From positions 150,186 through 214,185 of the forward strand of contig NZ_CACSKD010000010.1 in the NCBI RefSeq assembly GCF_902706285.1: a DNA stretch of 64,000 bases. The letters are read 5' to 3'. Below the pieces are notes generated by a model that had not been told where the DNA came from, made no database searches, and saw only the letters and a program-made list of their open reading frames with translations. Positions 55,398 through 63,715 of the stretch are shown one piece after another. Source of the stretch: Rhizobium sp. 18055. Its GTDB lineage: Bacteria > Pseudomonadota > Alphaproteobacteria > Rhizobiales > Rhizobiaceae. Each line of letters starts with the position of its first letter. Within the stretch, counting starts at the first letter, position 1. The position numbers and the translations under genes are program-made.

Positions 55398-55996
55398 GTC
55401 AGCATCTCGAACCGGTCGCGGATCGTGCTGCAGGTATCGCCGCCAAGCCTGGCAATGGCGTCGAGCTGTTCCGGATCGACCCGCATCCGTTCCGGATCGA
55501 CGACGCCGTCGCGATAATGCGCATAGACGATCTCACCCATGATGATCTGGCGCGACTTGCCGAGTTCCAGCGTCACATGCCGCTTGCATTCGAAGGCGGC
55601 CGGCGCCTCGGCGATCCATGGCGACGCGACCTTCGCCCCCGGCATAGCCGTCAGCCCGGATTCCTTCAGCTCATCGACGCCGCGCGGATATTTCGAGCCG
55701 CAGATGTGCATGGCTTCCGCAATCGCAAACGACACGATGTTGACGGTGAACACCTCCGTCATGCGGATATTGTGGCCGGTGTCCTTGAAGGACATATCAG
55801 GGTTGTTTTCGACCCCCAGCGCCAGGATCGGCGGATCGGCCGACAGGCAATTGAAGAAGCTGAATGGTGCTGCATTCACCCGGCCATGCTCATCCACCGT
55901 GGTCACCAGCGCGATCGGCCGCGGTACGACGGTACCGATCATCAGCTTGTAGCGCTCGCGTTCGGAGAGCGTCTCGAAATCGAAGGAAATGGACAT
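55385..55996 (-). CDS. Flavin reductase-like (FMN-binding split-barrel) protein
   Basis: A 203-residue FMN-binding split-barrel protein. LMIGTVVPRPIALVTTVDEH and GRVNAAPFSFFNCLSADPPI are the FMN-binding start, and DTGHNIRMTEVFTVNIVSFA follows, as in flavin reductases and flavoredoxins. It could supply reduced flavin to a partner monooxygenase, though none is adjacent, or act by itself. It starts three bases after the racemase-family gene stop, so the two are coupled. The 3' end lies in a 14-base tandem repeat. Confidence 0.87.
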   Translation of the reverse strand: MSISFDFETLSERERYKLMIGTVVPRPIALVTTVDEHGRVNAAPFSFFNCLSADPPILALGVENNPDMSFKDTGHNIRMTEVFTVNIVSFAIAEAMHICGSKYPRGVDELKESGLTAMPGAKVASPWIAEAPAAFECKRHVTLELGKSRQIIMGEIVYAHYRDGVVDPERMRVDPEQLDAIARLGGDTCSTIRDRFEMLTPKL

Positions 55997-55999
55997 GGT

Positions 56000-56740
56000 T
56001 CAGCTCGCTGCCTTCATCGGCGCAAATTCGCTCATTGCACCACTGAACGGCTTGGCGAGCGGCGATGCATAGGAGCCGCGCTTGCTGGTCTTCAACCCCA
56101 GCGAAACCAGCGCCTCGGCCTGTTTGACCGCCGCGGCCACGCCATCAACCACCGGCACGCCATAGATTTCCTGCAGTTCACGCGCCAGATCGGTCATGCC
56201 GGCGCAGCCAAGCACGATCGCTTCGGCGCCATCCTCGGACAACGCCCGCTCGATCTCGGCGCGAAGCTTGCCGATCGCGCCAGATGCCTCGTCCTCAAGC
56301 TCCAGCACCGGAATGTCTGATGCCCGAACCTTCGCCCGGTCGCCCATGCCGTAGCGGCGCACCAGATTGTCGATCAGCACCCGCGAGCGTTCCAGCGTCG
56401 TCACCACGGTAAACCGCTGCGCCAGGAACCCGGCCGTCGCCACCGCGGATTCGCAAAGCCCGAGCACCGGCACGTCGGCAAAGCTCCGGGCCGCTTCCAG
56501 CCCCGTATCGTCGAAGCAGGCGATGACGGCGGCATCATAGGTCCCTGCCCGGTCCTTCAGTTCTGCCAGCAGGCCGGGAATGGCAAGCGCCCCGTCATAG
56601 TGGCCTTCGATCGAGACCGGCCCCATCCGCGAGGTGGCGGCGATGATCTCCGTGCCGGAGGCCGCGACCAGCCGGGCGGCGGTGGCAGCCTTCTCGGTCA
56701 TGCTGGCCGTCGTGTTCGGGTTGACGATGAGAATGCGCAT
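56000..56740 (-). CDS. Asp/Glu/hydantoin racemase family protein
   Basis: A 246-residue cofactor-independent racemase-fold enzyme. IRIL.VNPNTTASMTEKA-type N-terminus (MRILIVNPNTTASM), the first catalytic Cys in VIACFDDTGLEAARS (about residue 75) and the second in EAIVLGCAGMTDLARE (about 184) are both present, so two-base racemisation is possible. VLGLCESAVATAGFLAQRFT adds a third Cys. Hydantoin and allantoin racemases look like this, and often sit with an importer. Here it follows the second permease by four bases; the pathway substrate remains open. Confidence 0.88.
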   Translation of the reverse strand: MRILIVNPNTTASMTEKAATAARLVAASGTEIIAATSRMGPVSIEGHYDGALAIPGLLAELKDRAGTYDAAVIACFDDTGLEAARSFADVPVLGLCESAVATAGFLAQRFTVVTTLERSRVLIDNLVRRYGMGDRAKVRASDIPVLELEDEASGAIGKLRAEIERALSEDGAEAIVLGCAGMTDLARELQEIYGVPVVDGVAAAVKQAEALVSLGLKTSKRGSYASPLAKPFSGAMSEFAPMKAAS

Positions 56741-56744
56741 GAGG

Positions 56745-57566
56745 TCAGCTTATCTTTGCCTGGCGTCCACGCAGCATCATCATGATGCCGAGCGCGACGA
56801 GAATGATGGTGAAGGAGAACAGCGTCGTCACGGTGCCCAGCGCATAGAGCACCGGCGTCGTGACGTTGGTGGTCATCCCGTAGATTTCGAGCGGCAGCGT
56901 GTTGTAGCTGCCGGAGGTCATCAGCGTGCGGGCGAATTCGTCGTAGGACAGCGTGAAGCCGAACAGGCCGACGCCGATCAGGCTCGGCGCGATCATCGGC
57001 AGCACCACATGAGCGAATGTCTGCCAGGCCGATGCCCCGAGATCGCGCGCCGCCTCTTCGTAGGCCGGCGAGAAGCGGTTGAAGACGGCAAACATGATCA
57101 GCACGCCGAACGGCAGCGTCCAAGTCAGATGCGCGCCGAAGGCCGAGGAGTACCAGGCCGGCCGCAGTCCGCCCTGCTGGAACACCACGCCGATGCCGAG
57201 CGAGATGATGATCGAAGGCACCACGAGGCTCGCAACCGTTGCATAGAACAGCACCGTCGAGCCGCGGAAGCGCCGGCGGAAGGCAAGGCCCGCCAGCAGC
57301 GACACCACGACGGTGACGATCATCACCATGAAGCCGAGCGTGAACGAGCGGCGGAACGAGGCACCGAAGTCGCCGACCGCCTGCTTTTCGAACAGGTTGA
57401 AGAACCAGTGCACCGACACGCCGTTGAGCGGGAAGGTCAGGCCGCCATCGGGTCCCTGGAAGGAGAGGATCAGGATCGCCGACAACGGGCCGTAGAGAAA
57501 CAGCACGAAGACGACGAAGAAGGCGGCAAGAGCATAAAATTCCCAGGTGCGCTTTTCGTGACCCAT
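56745..57566 (-). CDS. Polyamine-type ABC importer permease (PotC-like)
   Basis: A 273-residue inner-membrane subunit with six predicted helices (YALAAFFVVFVLFLYGPLSA first). The EAA loop is YEEAARDLGASAWQTFAHVV (about residue 165), followed by LPMIAPSLIGVGLFGF and LSYDEFARTLMTSGSYNTLP, the PotC hallmark. It starts one base after the stop of the PotB-like gene. Part of the importer encoded at 61117-56745. The binding partner is the Tat-type binding protein upstream. Confidence 0.92.
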   Translation of the reverse strand: MGHEKRTWEFYALAAFFVVFVLFLYGPLSAILILSFQGPDGGLTFPLNGVSVHWFFNLFEKQAVGDFGASFRRSFTLGFMVMIVTVVVSLLAGLAFRRRFRGSTVLFYATVASLVVPSIIISLGIGVVFQQGGLRPAWYSSAFGAHLTWTLPFGVLIMFAVFNRFSPAYEEAARDLGASAWQTFAHVVLPMIAPSLIGVGLFGFTLSYDEFARTLMTSGSYNTLPLEIYGMTTNVTTPVLYALGTVTTLFSFTIILVALGIMMMLRGRQAKIS

Positions 57567-57567
57567 C

Positions 57568-58482
57568 TTAAAGCTCCTTGCGAATATCGACGACGCGCAG
57601 GATGGCGGCGACCATCATCAAGACGACGATCAGAAGCACCACGGCATTGGCGGCGGCGGCCGGATATTGCAGCAGCGACATCTGGTTCTTCATCATCAGC
57701 GCCACCGAGGCGCTCTGCCCGCCGGACATCACCTGCACGGTCGAGAAGTCGGCCATCACCAGTGTGACGACGAAGATCGAACCGATGGCGATCCCGGGCT
57801 TTGCCAGCGGAATGACCACGTTCCAGAGGATCTGCCAGCCGCTGGCGCCGGCATCGCGCGCCGCCTCGAACAGCGACCGGTCGATGCGCATCAGCGTGTT
57901 GAAGATCGGCGTCACCATGAACAGCGTGTAAAGATGCACCATGGCCAGAACCACGGCAAAATCGGAATAAAGCAGCCATTCGATCGGCTGCGGCACGATC
58001 CCCATCTCCACCAGCGCCGAGTTGATCAGGCCGTTGCGGCCGAGCACCGGGATCCAGGAGATCATGCGGATGATGTTGGATGTCATGAACGGCACGGTGC
58101 AGACCAGAAACAGGATCATCTGCGTCGATGTACGCCTGACATGGAAGGCGAGGAAATAGGCGACCCAGAAGCCGATGAAGACCGTCAGCGTCCAGACGAT
58201 CACCGCGAATTTCAGCGTGTTCAGATAGGTCTTCCAGGTAACCCAGGAGCCGAGCGTTTCGGTATAGTTCATCGTCAGGAAAGCCGGGTAGAGACCGGCG
58301 AAGTCGTAGTCCCAGAAGCTGACGACAACGATCATCAGGATCGGCAGCACGAAGAAGAAACCGAGGATCAGAACGAGCGGCGTCGCCTGGATATAGGACG
58401 CGGCCCACGGCGGAAGGCGCAAGCCGCCGGAGCGAACCCGTCCGGCCTTCTCGTCTGTCTGTGCTGAAGCGATCGTCGCCAT
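57568..58482 (-). CDS. Polyamine-type ABC importer permease (PotB-like)
   Basis: A 304-residue inner-membrane subunit with six predicted helices (IQATPLVLILGFFFVLPILM first). The EAA loop is FEAARDAGASGWQILWNVVI (about residue 200). The N-terminal 25 residues are charged and cytoplasmic. Its start is separated from the binding-protein gene by 216 bases that contain a large inverted repeat, while the PotC-like gene follows after one base. Assigned to the spermidine/putrescine importer branch, whose members also carry other amines and opines. Confidence 0.92.
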   Translation of the reverse strand: MATIASAQTDEKAGRVRSGGLRLPPWAASYIQATPLVLILGFFFVLPILMIVVVSFWDYDFAGLYPAFLTMNYTETLGSWVTWKTYLNTLKFAVIVWTLTVFIGFWVAYFLAFHVRRTSTQMILFLVCTVPFMTSNIIRMISWIPVLGRNGLINSALVEMGIVPQPIEWLLYSDFAVVLAMVHLYTLFMVTPIFNTLMRIDRSLFEAARDAGASGWQILWNVVIPLAKPGIAIGSIFVVTLVMADFSTVQVMSGGQSASVALMMKNQMSLLQYPAAAANAVVLLIVVLMMVAAILRVVDIRKEL

Positions 58483-58543
58483 CCTCTATCCTCTCGGAGA
58501 AACGCCTTCATCCCGGCGATTTGAGAGGAGGTGTCGATCAAGA

Positions 58544-58666
58544 CCCCTCCCCAACCCTCCCCACAAGGGGGAGGGAGTTTTCCTGTTGCACCCTCCCCAA
58601 CGGAGAGAGCTTCCTTGCCGCTGCGTCCGCGCTCCCTCCCCCTTGTGGGGAGGGTTTGGGGAGGGG
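58544..58666. repeat. RIME-type intergenic inverted repeat
   Basis: Arms at 58544-58577 and 58632-58666 are reverse complements with one single-base indel over 34-35 bases. The left arm begins CCCCTCCCCAACCCTCCCCA and ends AAGGGGGAGGGAG; the right arm begins CTCCCTCCCCCTTGTGGGGA. The 54-base centre is unrelated. This C/G-rich, internally symmetrical motif is typical of repeats scattered between genes of Rhizobiales (RIME/Brucella REP-like). In the transcript it would fold into a very stable stem between the binding-protein and permease cistrons. Confidence 0.88.
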
Positions 58667-58698
58667 AAGCGGCACTCGCTTCGTGGGTGATGCCAGCC

Positions 58699-59997
58699 TT
58701 AAGCTGCGATGAACTCGTTCCACCGGCGAACCATGTAGCGGTCCTCGTCCATGACGGAGTTCCAGCATGCCACATGACCCATGCGCTCTTCGAACGAGCC
58801 GCCGTCGCGAACCGCACCGGCCTTCTCCATGACCTTGCCTTCCGGCGACATGACATCGCCCTGTGCAGCCTTGCCTTCGATCCAGTAGCCCCACTCGTCG
58901 GCCGTCATGAACTTCTTGGCAGTGTCCATGCAGGCGGAGTAGTAGCCCTGGCGGTTGAGGTAACCACCGACCCAGCCGGACGTGTACCAGTTGATGTACT
59001 CGTACGCCGCGTCGAGCTCAGCGCCCTTGAGGTGCGAAGCAAGGCCGAGACCACCGCCCCACGAGCGGTAACCTTCCTTGAGCGGCTGGTATTTGCAGGC
59101 GATGCCCTTGGAGCGGACAGCGGCAACGGCCGGCGACCACATGGACTGGATGATGACTTCGCCCGACGACATCAGGTTGACTGATTCGTCGAAGCTCTTC
59201 CAGAAGGCGCGGAACTGGCCGTCCTGCTTCGCCTTGATCAGGAACTCGATCGTCTTGTCGATCTCTTCCTTGGTCATGTTGCCCTTGTCGGCATACTTGA
59301 TGTTGCCCATGGCTTCCATGATCATCGCCGCATCCATGATGCCGATCGACGGAATGTTCAGGATCGAGGTCTTGCCCTTGAACTTCGGGTCCATGATATC
59401 GGCCCAGCTGGTGATCTCGCGGCCGACGAGGTCGGGGCGGATGCCGAGCGTATCGGCATTGTAGATCGTCGGCATCATCGTGAAGAACTCGGTCTCGCTC
59501 TTCGCAAACGTCTTCGCATCGGCGCTCTCGACGTAACCGACGGTGTGCGGTGCCGTGCCCTGGGCAATGACGCTGTCTGCCTTGAGCTTGCCGTTCTTGA
59601 ACAGCGGAACGACCTGGTCGTAATACTTCAGCTTCTTGACATCCATCGGCTGGATAACGCCGGTCGGATAGACCTTCTTCAAGATCCAGTATTCGATGTC
59701 GGCGATGTCGTAGCTGTCGGGCTGGGTGACAGCGCGCTGGGCGGCAGCGTCAGAGTCCGTTGCGGTCATCTCGAGCGTGATGCCGAGGTCGGCCTTGCAC
59801 TTCTCGGCGATCGCATTGATGTTCGAAACACCGGTGCCGAACTGGCGCAGCGTGATGTTCGTCTGGGCCCAGATGGTCGGGAAGCCGGTGATCAGGCCCG
59901 AGCCGGCAATCGCGCCGGCCGCAGCAGCCCCCGTCTTCAGCAGCGTGCGGCGGGACAGACCCTTATCCGTCTTGGTGGATTTCGTTGCATCAGTCAT
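58699..59997 (-). CDS. Tat-exported ABC importer substrate-binding protein (polyamine type)
   Basis: A 432-residue binding protein. LSRRTLLKTGAAAAGAIAGS at 14-33 is a twin-arginine signal with SRRTLLK. The mature part has FGTGVSNINAIAEKCKADLG, DSYDIADIEYWILKKVYPTG, WADIMDPKFKGKTSILNIPS and YEYINWYTSGWVGGYLNRQG, like PotD/opine-type proteins. Tat export suggests folding in the cytoplasm. ATG 59997 with GAGGGAA upstream; the longer frame overlaps the ATPase gene. It follows the ATPase gene by 31 bases. The RIME-like repeat behind it may raise its mRNA level. Confidence 0.91.
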   Translation of the reverse strand: MTDATKSTKTDKGLSRRTLLKTGAAAAGAIAGSGLITGFPTIWAQTNITLRQFGTGVSNINAIAEKCKADLGITLEMTATDSDAAAQRAVTQPDSYDIADIEYWILKKVYPTGVIQPMDVKKLKYYDQVVPLFKNGKLKADSVIAQGTAPHTVGYVESADAKTFAKSETEFFTMMPTIYNADTLGIRPDLVGREITSWADIMDPKFKGKTSILNIPSIGIMDAAMIMEAMGNIKYADKGNMTKEEIDKTIEFLIKAKQDGQFRAFWKSFDESVNLMSSGEVIIQSMWSPAVAAVRSKGIACKYQPLKEGYRSWGGGLGLASHLKGAELDAAYEYINWYTSGWVGGYLNRQGYYSACMDTAKKFMTADEWGYWIEGKAAQGDVMSPEGKVMEKAGAVRDGGSFEERMGHVACWNSVMDEDRYMVRRWNEFIAA

Positions 59998-60028
59998 TGT
60001 AGTTCCCTCTTCTTTTAATGATCGTGAT

Positions 60029-61117
60029 TCAGGCCGAAACGCGGCCGAGGAGGACAGCATCCTCCAGGGCCCAACTCAGAGACACCGCATCGCCGACCGA
60101 TGCGGGTTTGGCGAAATAATCGCCGTCGGTCGCAATGACCGTGAAGTCATCGCTGCCCGCGCCAACCACGGTGATCTTCACCGAAGCGCCGCGATATTCG
60201 ATATTGGAGATGATCCCGTTGAAACCGAGCGTCTTGTCGGCAGCCGTGTCGAGCCGGACGCGATCGGTGCGAATGCCGATATCGACGACTTCGCCGATCG
60301 CCTTGTCCGCCCCGCGCACCGAGAAGCTCTGCCCCTCCGGCACCTCGAGCGTCACCACGCCGCCCTTGGAAGCCGTGACGCGACCGGTGAGAACATTGTG
60401 ATCGCCCATGAAGCGGGCGACGAACGCCGTTGCCGGCTCTTCGAACACCTTGCGCGGCGTTGCCGCCTGCTCGATCTTGCCGTCGTTCATGATGACGATG
60501 ATATCGGCCAGCGCCATCGCCTCTTCCTGGCTGTGGGTGACGTGGACGAAGGTGATGCCGAGCGTCTTCTGCAGCTTCTTCAATTCCGCGCGCATGCGGA
60601 TCTTCAGGAACGGATCGAGCGCCGACAGCGGCTCGTCGAGCAGCAGCGCTTCCGGATCGGTGATCAGCGCGCGGGCCAGTGCCACACGCTGTTGCTGGCC
60701 GCCCGAAAGCTGGGCCGGCCTGCGCGTCGCATAGGCTTCCATCTGCATCAGCTTCAGCATCTCCAGTGCCTTGGCCCGACGCTCTTCCTTCTCGACACCC
60801 TTCATCTTCAGGCTGAAGGCGACATTGTCGATCAGGTCGAGATGCGGAAACAGTGCGTAGGACTGGAACATCATCGCCGTGCCGCGCTTGGCCGGCGGAA
60901 AATCGGTGACCACGGTATTGCCCAGGCGAATATCGCCGGACGAAATACTCTCGTGCCCGGCAATCATCCGGAGTGTGGACGTCTTGCCGCAGCCGGATGG
61001 TCCCAGGAAGCAGCAATAGGAACCAGCCGGAATCTTCAGGCTTATGGCGTGGACGGCAGTCGTGCTACCATACACCTTCGAAACGGATGCTATATCGATC
61101 TCTGCCGCTTTCGACAT
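60029..61117 (-). CDS. Polyamine-type ABC importer ATP-binding protein
   Basis: A 362-residue ATPase. Walker A FLGPSGCGKTST (38-49), Q-loop GTAMMFQSYALFPHLDLIDN, signature AQLSGGQQQRVALARALITD, Walker B ALLLDEPLSALDPFLKIRMR, H-loop TFVHVTHSQEEAMALADI, and a C-terminal TOBE_2 domain from about 275. It is the first gene of the minus-strand operon (61117 to 54764) that also encodes the binding protein, both permeases, the racemase-family enzyme, the flavin-reductase-like and the heme-degrading-domain proteins. ATG with GGGGAAG upstream. The divergent GntR gene is the likely regulator. Confidence 0.93.
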   Translation of the reverse strand: MSKAAEIDIASVSKVYGSTTAVHAISLKIPAGSYCCFLGPSGCGKTSTLRMIAGHESISSGDIRLGNTVVTDFPPAKRGTAMMFQSYALFPHLDLIDNVAFSLKMKGVEKEERRAKALEMLKLMQMEAYATRRPAQLSGGQQQRVALARALITDPEALLLDEPLSALDPFLKIRMRAELKKLQKTLGITFVHVTHSQEEAMALADIIVIMNDGKIEQAATPRKVFEEPATAFVARFMGDHNVLTGRVTASKGGVVTLEVPEGQSFSVRGADKAIGEVVDIGIRTDRVRLDTAADKTLGFNGIISNIEYRGASVKITVVGAGSDDFTVIATDGDYFAKPASVGDAVSLSWALEDAVLLGRVSA

Positions 61118-61290
61118 CGTGTCTTCCCCTGTTCGAGTAAGACGATGCATTCGCCGTGCCAGTTTCCATCGCAGTGCACCAAGCCCTTACGAAATCTGAA
61201 TTTTTCAGCATAATCCAGCGTCGGCTACATTTAGACCGCCTGAGATGTCTGCACATGAAATAGGCTTTCGTCTGCAATTTGCGCAAAAAA

Positions 61291-61300
61291 TCGTATACAA
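61291..61300. promoter_or_regulatory. Candidate GntR/FCD operator
   Basis: TCGTATACAA, centred on the GTATAC palindrome at 61293-61298, lies between the divergent ATPase and GntR genes, 85 bases before the GntR ATG. FCD-class GntR regulators often bind TNGTATACNA-type sites. One flank position breaks the symmetry. Assigned by position and resemblance only. Confidence 0.45.
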
Positions 61301-61385
61301 TTTAGCCGTCACTTTGGTCGCAAATTCCATTTAACTTTTCAGCCAAACGCGGATATCATTTGCCGATCATAAGGTAATTTATTTC

Positions 61386-62099
61386 ATGAACTCCGCCGCC
61401 AACGCGCTCCAGACAACAGACGATCCCACCGAAACCGGTGCCCAGCAGATCCGCGACGCCATCCGCGATGCGATCGTCGAGCGTCGTCTGTCGCCGGGAA
61501 CCAAGCTGTCGGAAAGCGATGTCGGCAATCTCTTCAACGTCAGCCGCACGCTGGCACGCGCAGCCCTGCAGGCGCTGTCCTATGAAGGCCTGGTGAGTGT
61601 CGCGAAAAACCGCGGGGCCTTCGTCGCCTACCCCTCGCCGGATGAGGCCCGCCAGATCTTTGCCGCCCGACGGCTGATCGAGCCCGGCATCCTGCGGGAG
61701 GCGGCAGCCAGAATTACCCCGTCTGAAATCCAGCACCTGAAGCAGCTTTTGCTGGAGGAAAGCCGGCTGATCAGCGAGCGCGGACAGACAGCGCGGCGCG
61801 CCGAGATCAAGGCATCCGGCGATTTCCACCTGACGCTGGCGAGCATCTCCGGCAATTCGATCATGCAGCGCTTCATGGACGAACTCGTCGCCCGGTCATC
61901 TCTGGTGATCGCCCTATACGGCCAGTCGACCATCTCCAGCTGCGGCCACTCCGAGCATGGCGACATCGTCTCGGCAATCGAGCGCAAGGATCTCGACCGC
62001 GCCTGCCATCTCATGGTGCACCATATCGCACATATCGAGGCCGATCTCGATCTGCGCGAACGCAAGGGTCAGGGATTGAAGGAAGCATTCGACCTCTAG
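61386..62099 (+). CDS. GntR family regulator, FCD subfamily
   Basis: A 237-residue regulator. Residues 15-80 are the winged helix (AIRDAIVERRLSPGTKLSES, DVGNLFNVSRTLARAALQAL). Residues 90-225 are the helical FCD ligand domain with the metal-binding Asp/His pattern in ASGDFHLTLASISGNSIMQR and SEHGDIVSAIERKDLDRACH, LMVHHIAHIE. FCD regulators usually sense carboxylates or amino acids and repress the neighbouring catabolic operon. It is divergent from the ABC importer operon across 268 bases. The ATG has GGTAATTT upstream, a weak site. Confidence 0.9.
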   Translation: MNSAANALQTTDDPTETGAQQIRDAIRDAIVERRLSPGTKLSESDVGNLFNVSRTLARAALQALSYEGLVSVAKNRGAFVAYPSPDEARQIFAARRLIEPGILREAAARITPSEIQHLKQLLLEESRLISERGQTARRAEIKASGDFHLTLASISGNSIMQRFMDELVARSSLVIALYGQSTISSCGHSEHGDIVSAIERKDLDRACHLMVHHIAHIEADLDLRERKGQGLKEAFDL

Positions 62100-62147
62100 G
62101 CGGGTCGAAGATCGCCATTCGCAAGGACAGCGACTGTCCAAAGCGAG

Positions 62148-62173
62148 ATCGCGGCCACCAGAGCGGCCGCGAT
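62148..62173. terminator. Hairpin between convergent GntR and unknown-protein genes
   Basis: Nine-base perfect stem ATCGCGGCC / GGCCGCGAT with an eight-base loop in the 82-base gap between the convergent stops. Neither side has a full U-run (CTCGCTTT on the minus side), so its strength is unclear. Confidence 0.4.
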
Positions 62174-62181
62174 ATCAGGCA

Positions 62182-62565
62182 TCAGCCGCGTGAGCGGCGT
62201 TCGTCCGGTAAAGCCGCAACAGCCAAGATATCGGGCGTTCCGGCCGCATGCATACGTTTGCGAACCAGCACGCCCATGACGCGGGCCGCCGTCGAAAACG
62301 TCATCTGGTCGAGAGGACCCTCGCCTTCCCAAGGCTTGGTCAATCGCTCGGTCACGGCACCGACGATGTTCATTGGAACGATGTCGTCGCACTGGCGCAT
62401 GGCCTCGAAGACGCGGCTGATCGGAACGACCCGGCCTTCGAACGTAACGATTGGTTCGGTGAGTTCCGTATCCCACTCTTCAAACGCATAGAGAGCGTCG
62501 CGGAAGAGCTCCTGAAGGGTGAACGGGGCGTGCCCATTGTGAAGTGGCGGCAAGGCATTCGTCAT
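62182..62565 (-). CDS. Conserved-looking hypothetical protein, 127 residues
   Basis: I do not recognise this protein. It is soluble, without signal peptide or membrane segment, and moderately acidic. The N-terminus is ALPPLHNGHAPFTLQELFRD followed by ALYAFEEWDTELTEP; the middle has FEGRVVPISRVFEAMRQCDD and the C-terminus MGVLVRKRMHAAGTPDILAV with an Arg-rich end. The ATG at 62565 has GAGGAGAC at ideal spacing, and codon use equals its neighbours, so it is probably expressed. The open frame extends 89 codons upstream through AT-rich DNA, which I take as non-coding. Confidence 0.65.
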   Translation of the reverse strand: MTNALPPLHNGHAPFTLQELFRDALYAFEEWDTELTEPIVTFEGRVVPISRVFEAMRQCDDIVPMNIVGAVTERLTKPWEGEGPLDQMTFSTAARVMGVLVRKRMHAAGTPDILAVAALPDERRSRG

Positions 62566-62734
62566 GTCTGTCTCCTCTTTATCGGGATAAAGCCAATTCC
62601 TCCTCATCGGTCCGCACGAACGCGGGAAACAGAACTCAAGTTCCCGGCAGGACCGAATAACACGATCAATGTTATAGTGTAATATACCCGTGATAAAGCG
62701 TTTTTCTGCCGCACCCTCACCGCACCTGTGGCGA

Positions 62735-62775
62735 CAAAAAGATAAGCCGTTGATATCAAACAGGATATCAACGGC
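62735..62775 (-). terminator. Intrinsic terminator after the SIMPL gene
   Basis: Twelve-base perfect stem GCCGTTGATATC / GATATCAACGGC (62746-62757 / 62764-62775) with a six-base loop. On the minus strand it is followed by TTATCTTTTTG. It lies about 41 bases after the SIMPL stop. Confidence 0.8.
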
Positions 62776-62815
62776 CATACTTTGGTAACTTAAATGAACG
62801 AATGCCGCGATGCGC

Positions 62816-63562
62816 CTACTGCGCGATGGCAAATGTCACGTTGACGCTGATGTTGTAGCTGCTTTCGCCACCCTGGATCGGTACGCCGGCATCGGCTCCC
62901 GACTTCATCATCGCTGCCCGCATGACAGGCACCGGCTGCGGCCGCGGACCGCTTTCGTTGATCTCGATGACGCTGCCGAGCTTGACACCGGCAGCCTCCG
63001 CAAGCGTCTTTGCCCGTGCCATCGCATCGGCGACGGCACCTTTGCGCGCTTCTTCCATCGCGCTTTCCGGCTTGTCATTGGTGAACTGGATATCGCCCCC
63101 CTGATTGACACCCAGGGTGACCGCCTGGTCGATGATCGGCCCGAGCTGCGACAGATCGCGCACCCGCACCGTCAGCGAGTTGGATACCTGGTAACCGATC
63201 AGCTCCGGCGGCAGCTGCTGGCCATCGGTGCCCTGCGGGAAGCGATATTGCGGCTGCACCGAAAAGCCGGATGTCTGCAGGTCGCGCTCGGCAATTCCCG
63301 CCTTCTTCAGCGCACCAAGCACGTCGCTCATCGCCTTGTTGTTGCCGTCGAGCGCCTCGCGCGCCGTCTTCTCCTGTTTGACTACGGAGAAGTTCAACAC
63401 CGCCATATCAGGCGCCATCGTCGCCCGTCCCTCGCCGATCACCGATATGATTGCCTGACGCTGAGACTGATCGGCGGCAAGCACCGGCAAAGCGGCAGCA
63501 ATGGCGATCGGCAGGCTGAACAAAAACCCGGCAGCAAATCTCTTGGTTTTGGACGAAGGCAT
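62816..63562 (-). CDS. SIMPL-domain periplasmic protein (Omp28/BP26-like)
   Basis: A 248-residue periplasmic protein. A Sec signal peptide covers residues 1-29 (ending ALPVLAADQ). The mature part is one SIMPL (DUF541) domain: ISVIGEGRATMAPDMAVLNF, VVKQEKTAREALDGNNKAMS, LGALKKAGIAERDLQTSGFS and GNSLTVRVRDLSQLGPIID-like segments, ending SYNISVNVTFAIAQ. Orthologues include the Brucella 26-kDa immunogen, which forms ring-like channels. Function in cell-envelope stability is unsettled. Monocistronic, ending at a strong terminator. Confidence 0.92.
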   Translation of the reverse strand: MPSSKTKRFAAGFLFSLPIAIAAALPVLAADQSQRQAIISVIGEGRATMAPDMAVLNFSVVKQEKTAREALDGNNKAMSDVLGALKKAGIAERDLQTSGFSVQPQYRFPQGTDGQQLPPELIGYQVSNSLTVRVRDLSQLGPIIDQAVTLGVNQGGDIQFTNDKPESAMEEARKGAVADAMARAKTLAEAAGVKLGSVIEINESGPRPQPVPVMRAAMMKSGADAGVPIQGGESSYNISVNVTFAIAQ

Positions 63563-63715
63563 TGTTTCACTCCCCGATTGTGATTTACCGCTCCCTCTTG
63601 CCGTTTGATTGTGAAGCTATTGCGGCAATGGCTTGTGACCGCTCAAAAATTGCGTTAGAGCCAAATCGCACCGGCGAACCATTGCGCCGCTGCACGGCGC
63701 CGCAAGCGACCGCCA

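Noticed and set aside
58544..58666. Considered the inverted repeat as an insertion-sequence remnant or MITE with target duplication.
   Set aside because: No transposase, no flanking direct repeat was seen, and the sequence type is that of Rhizobiales intergenic repeats.
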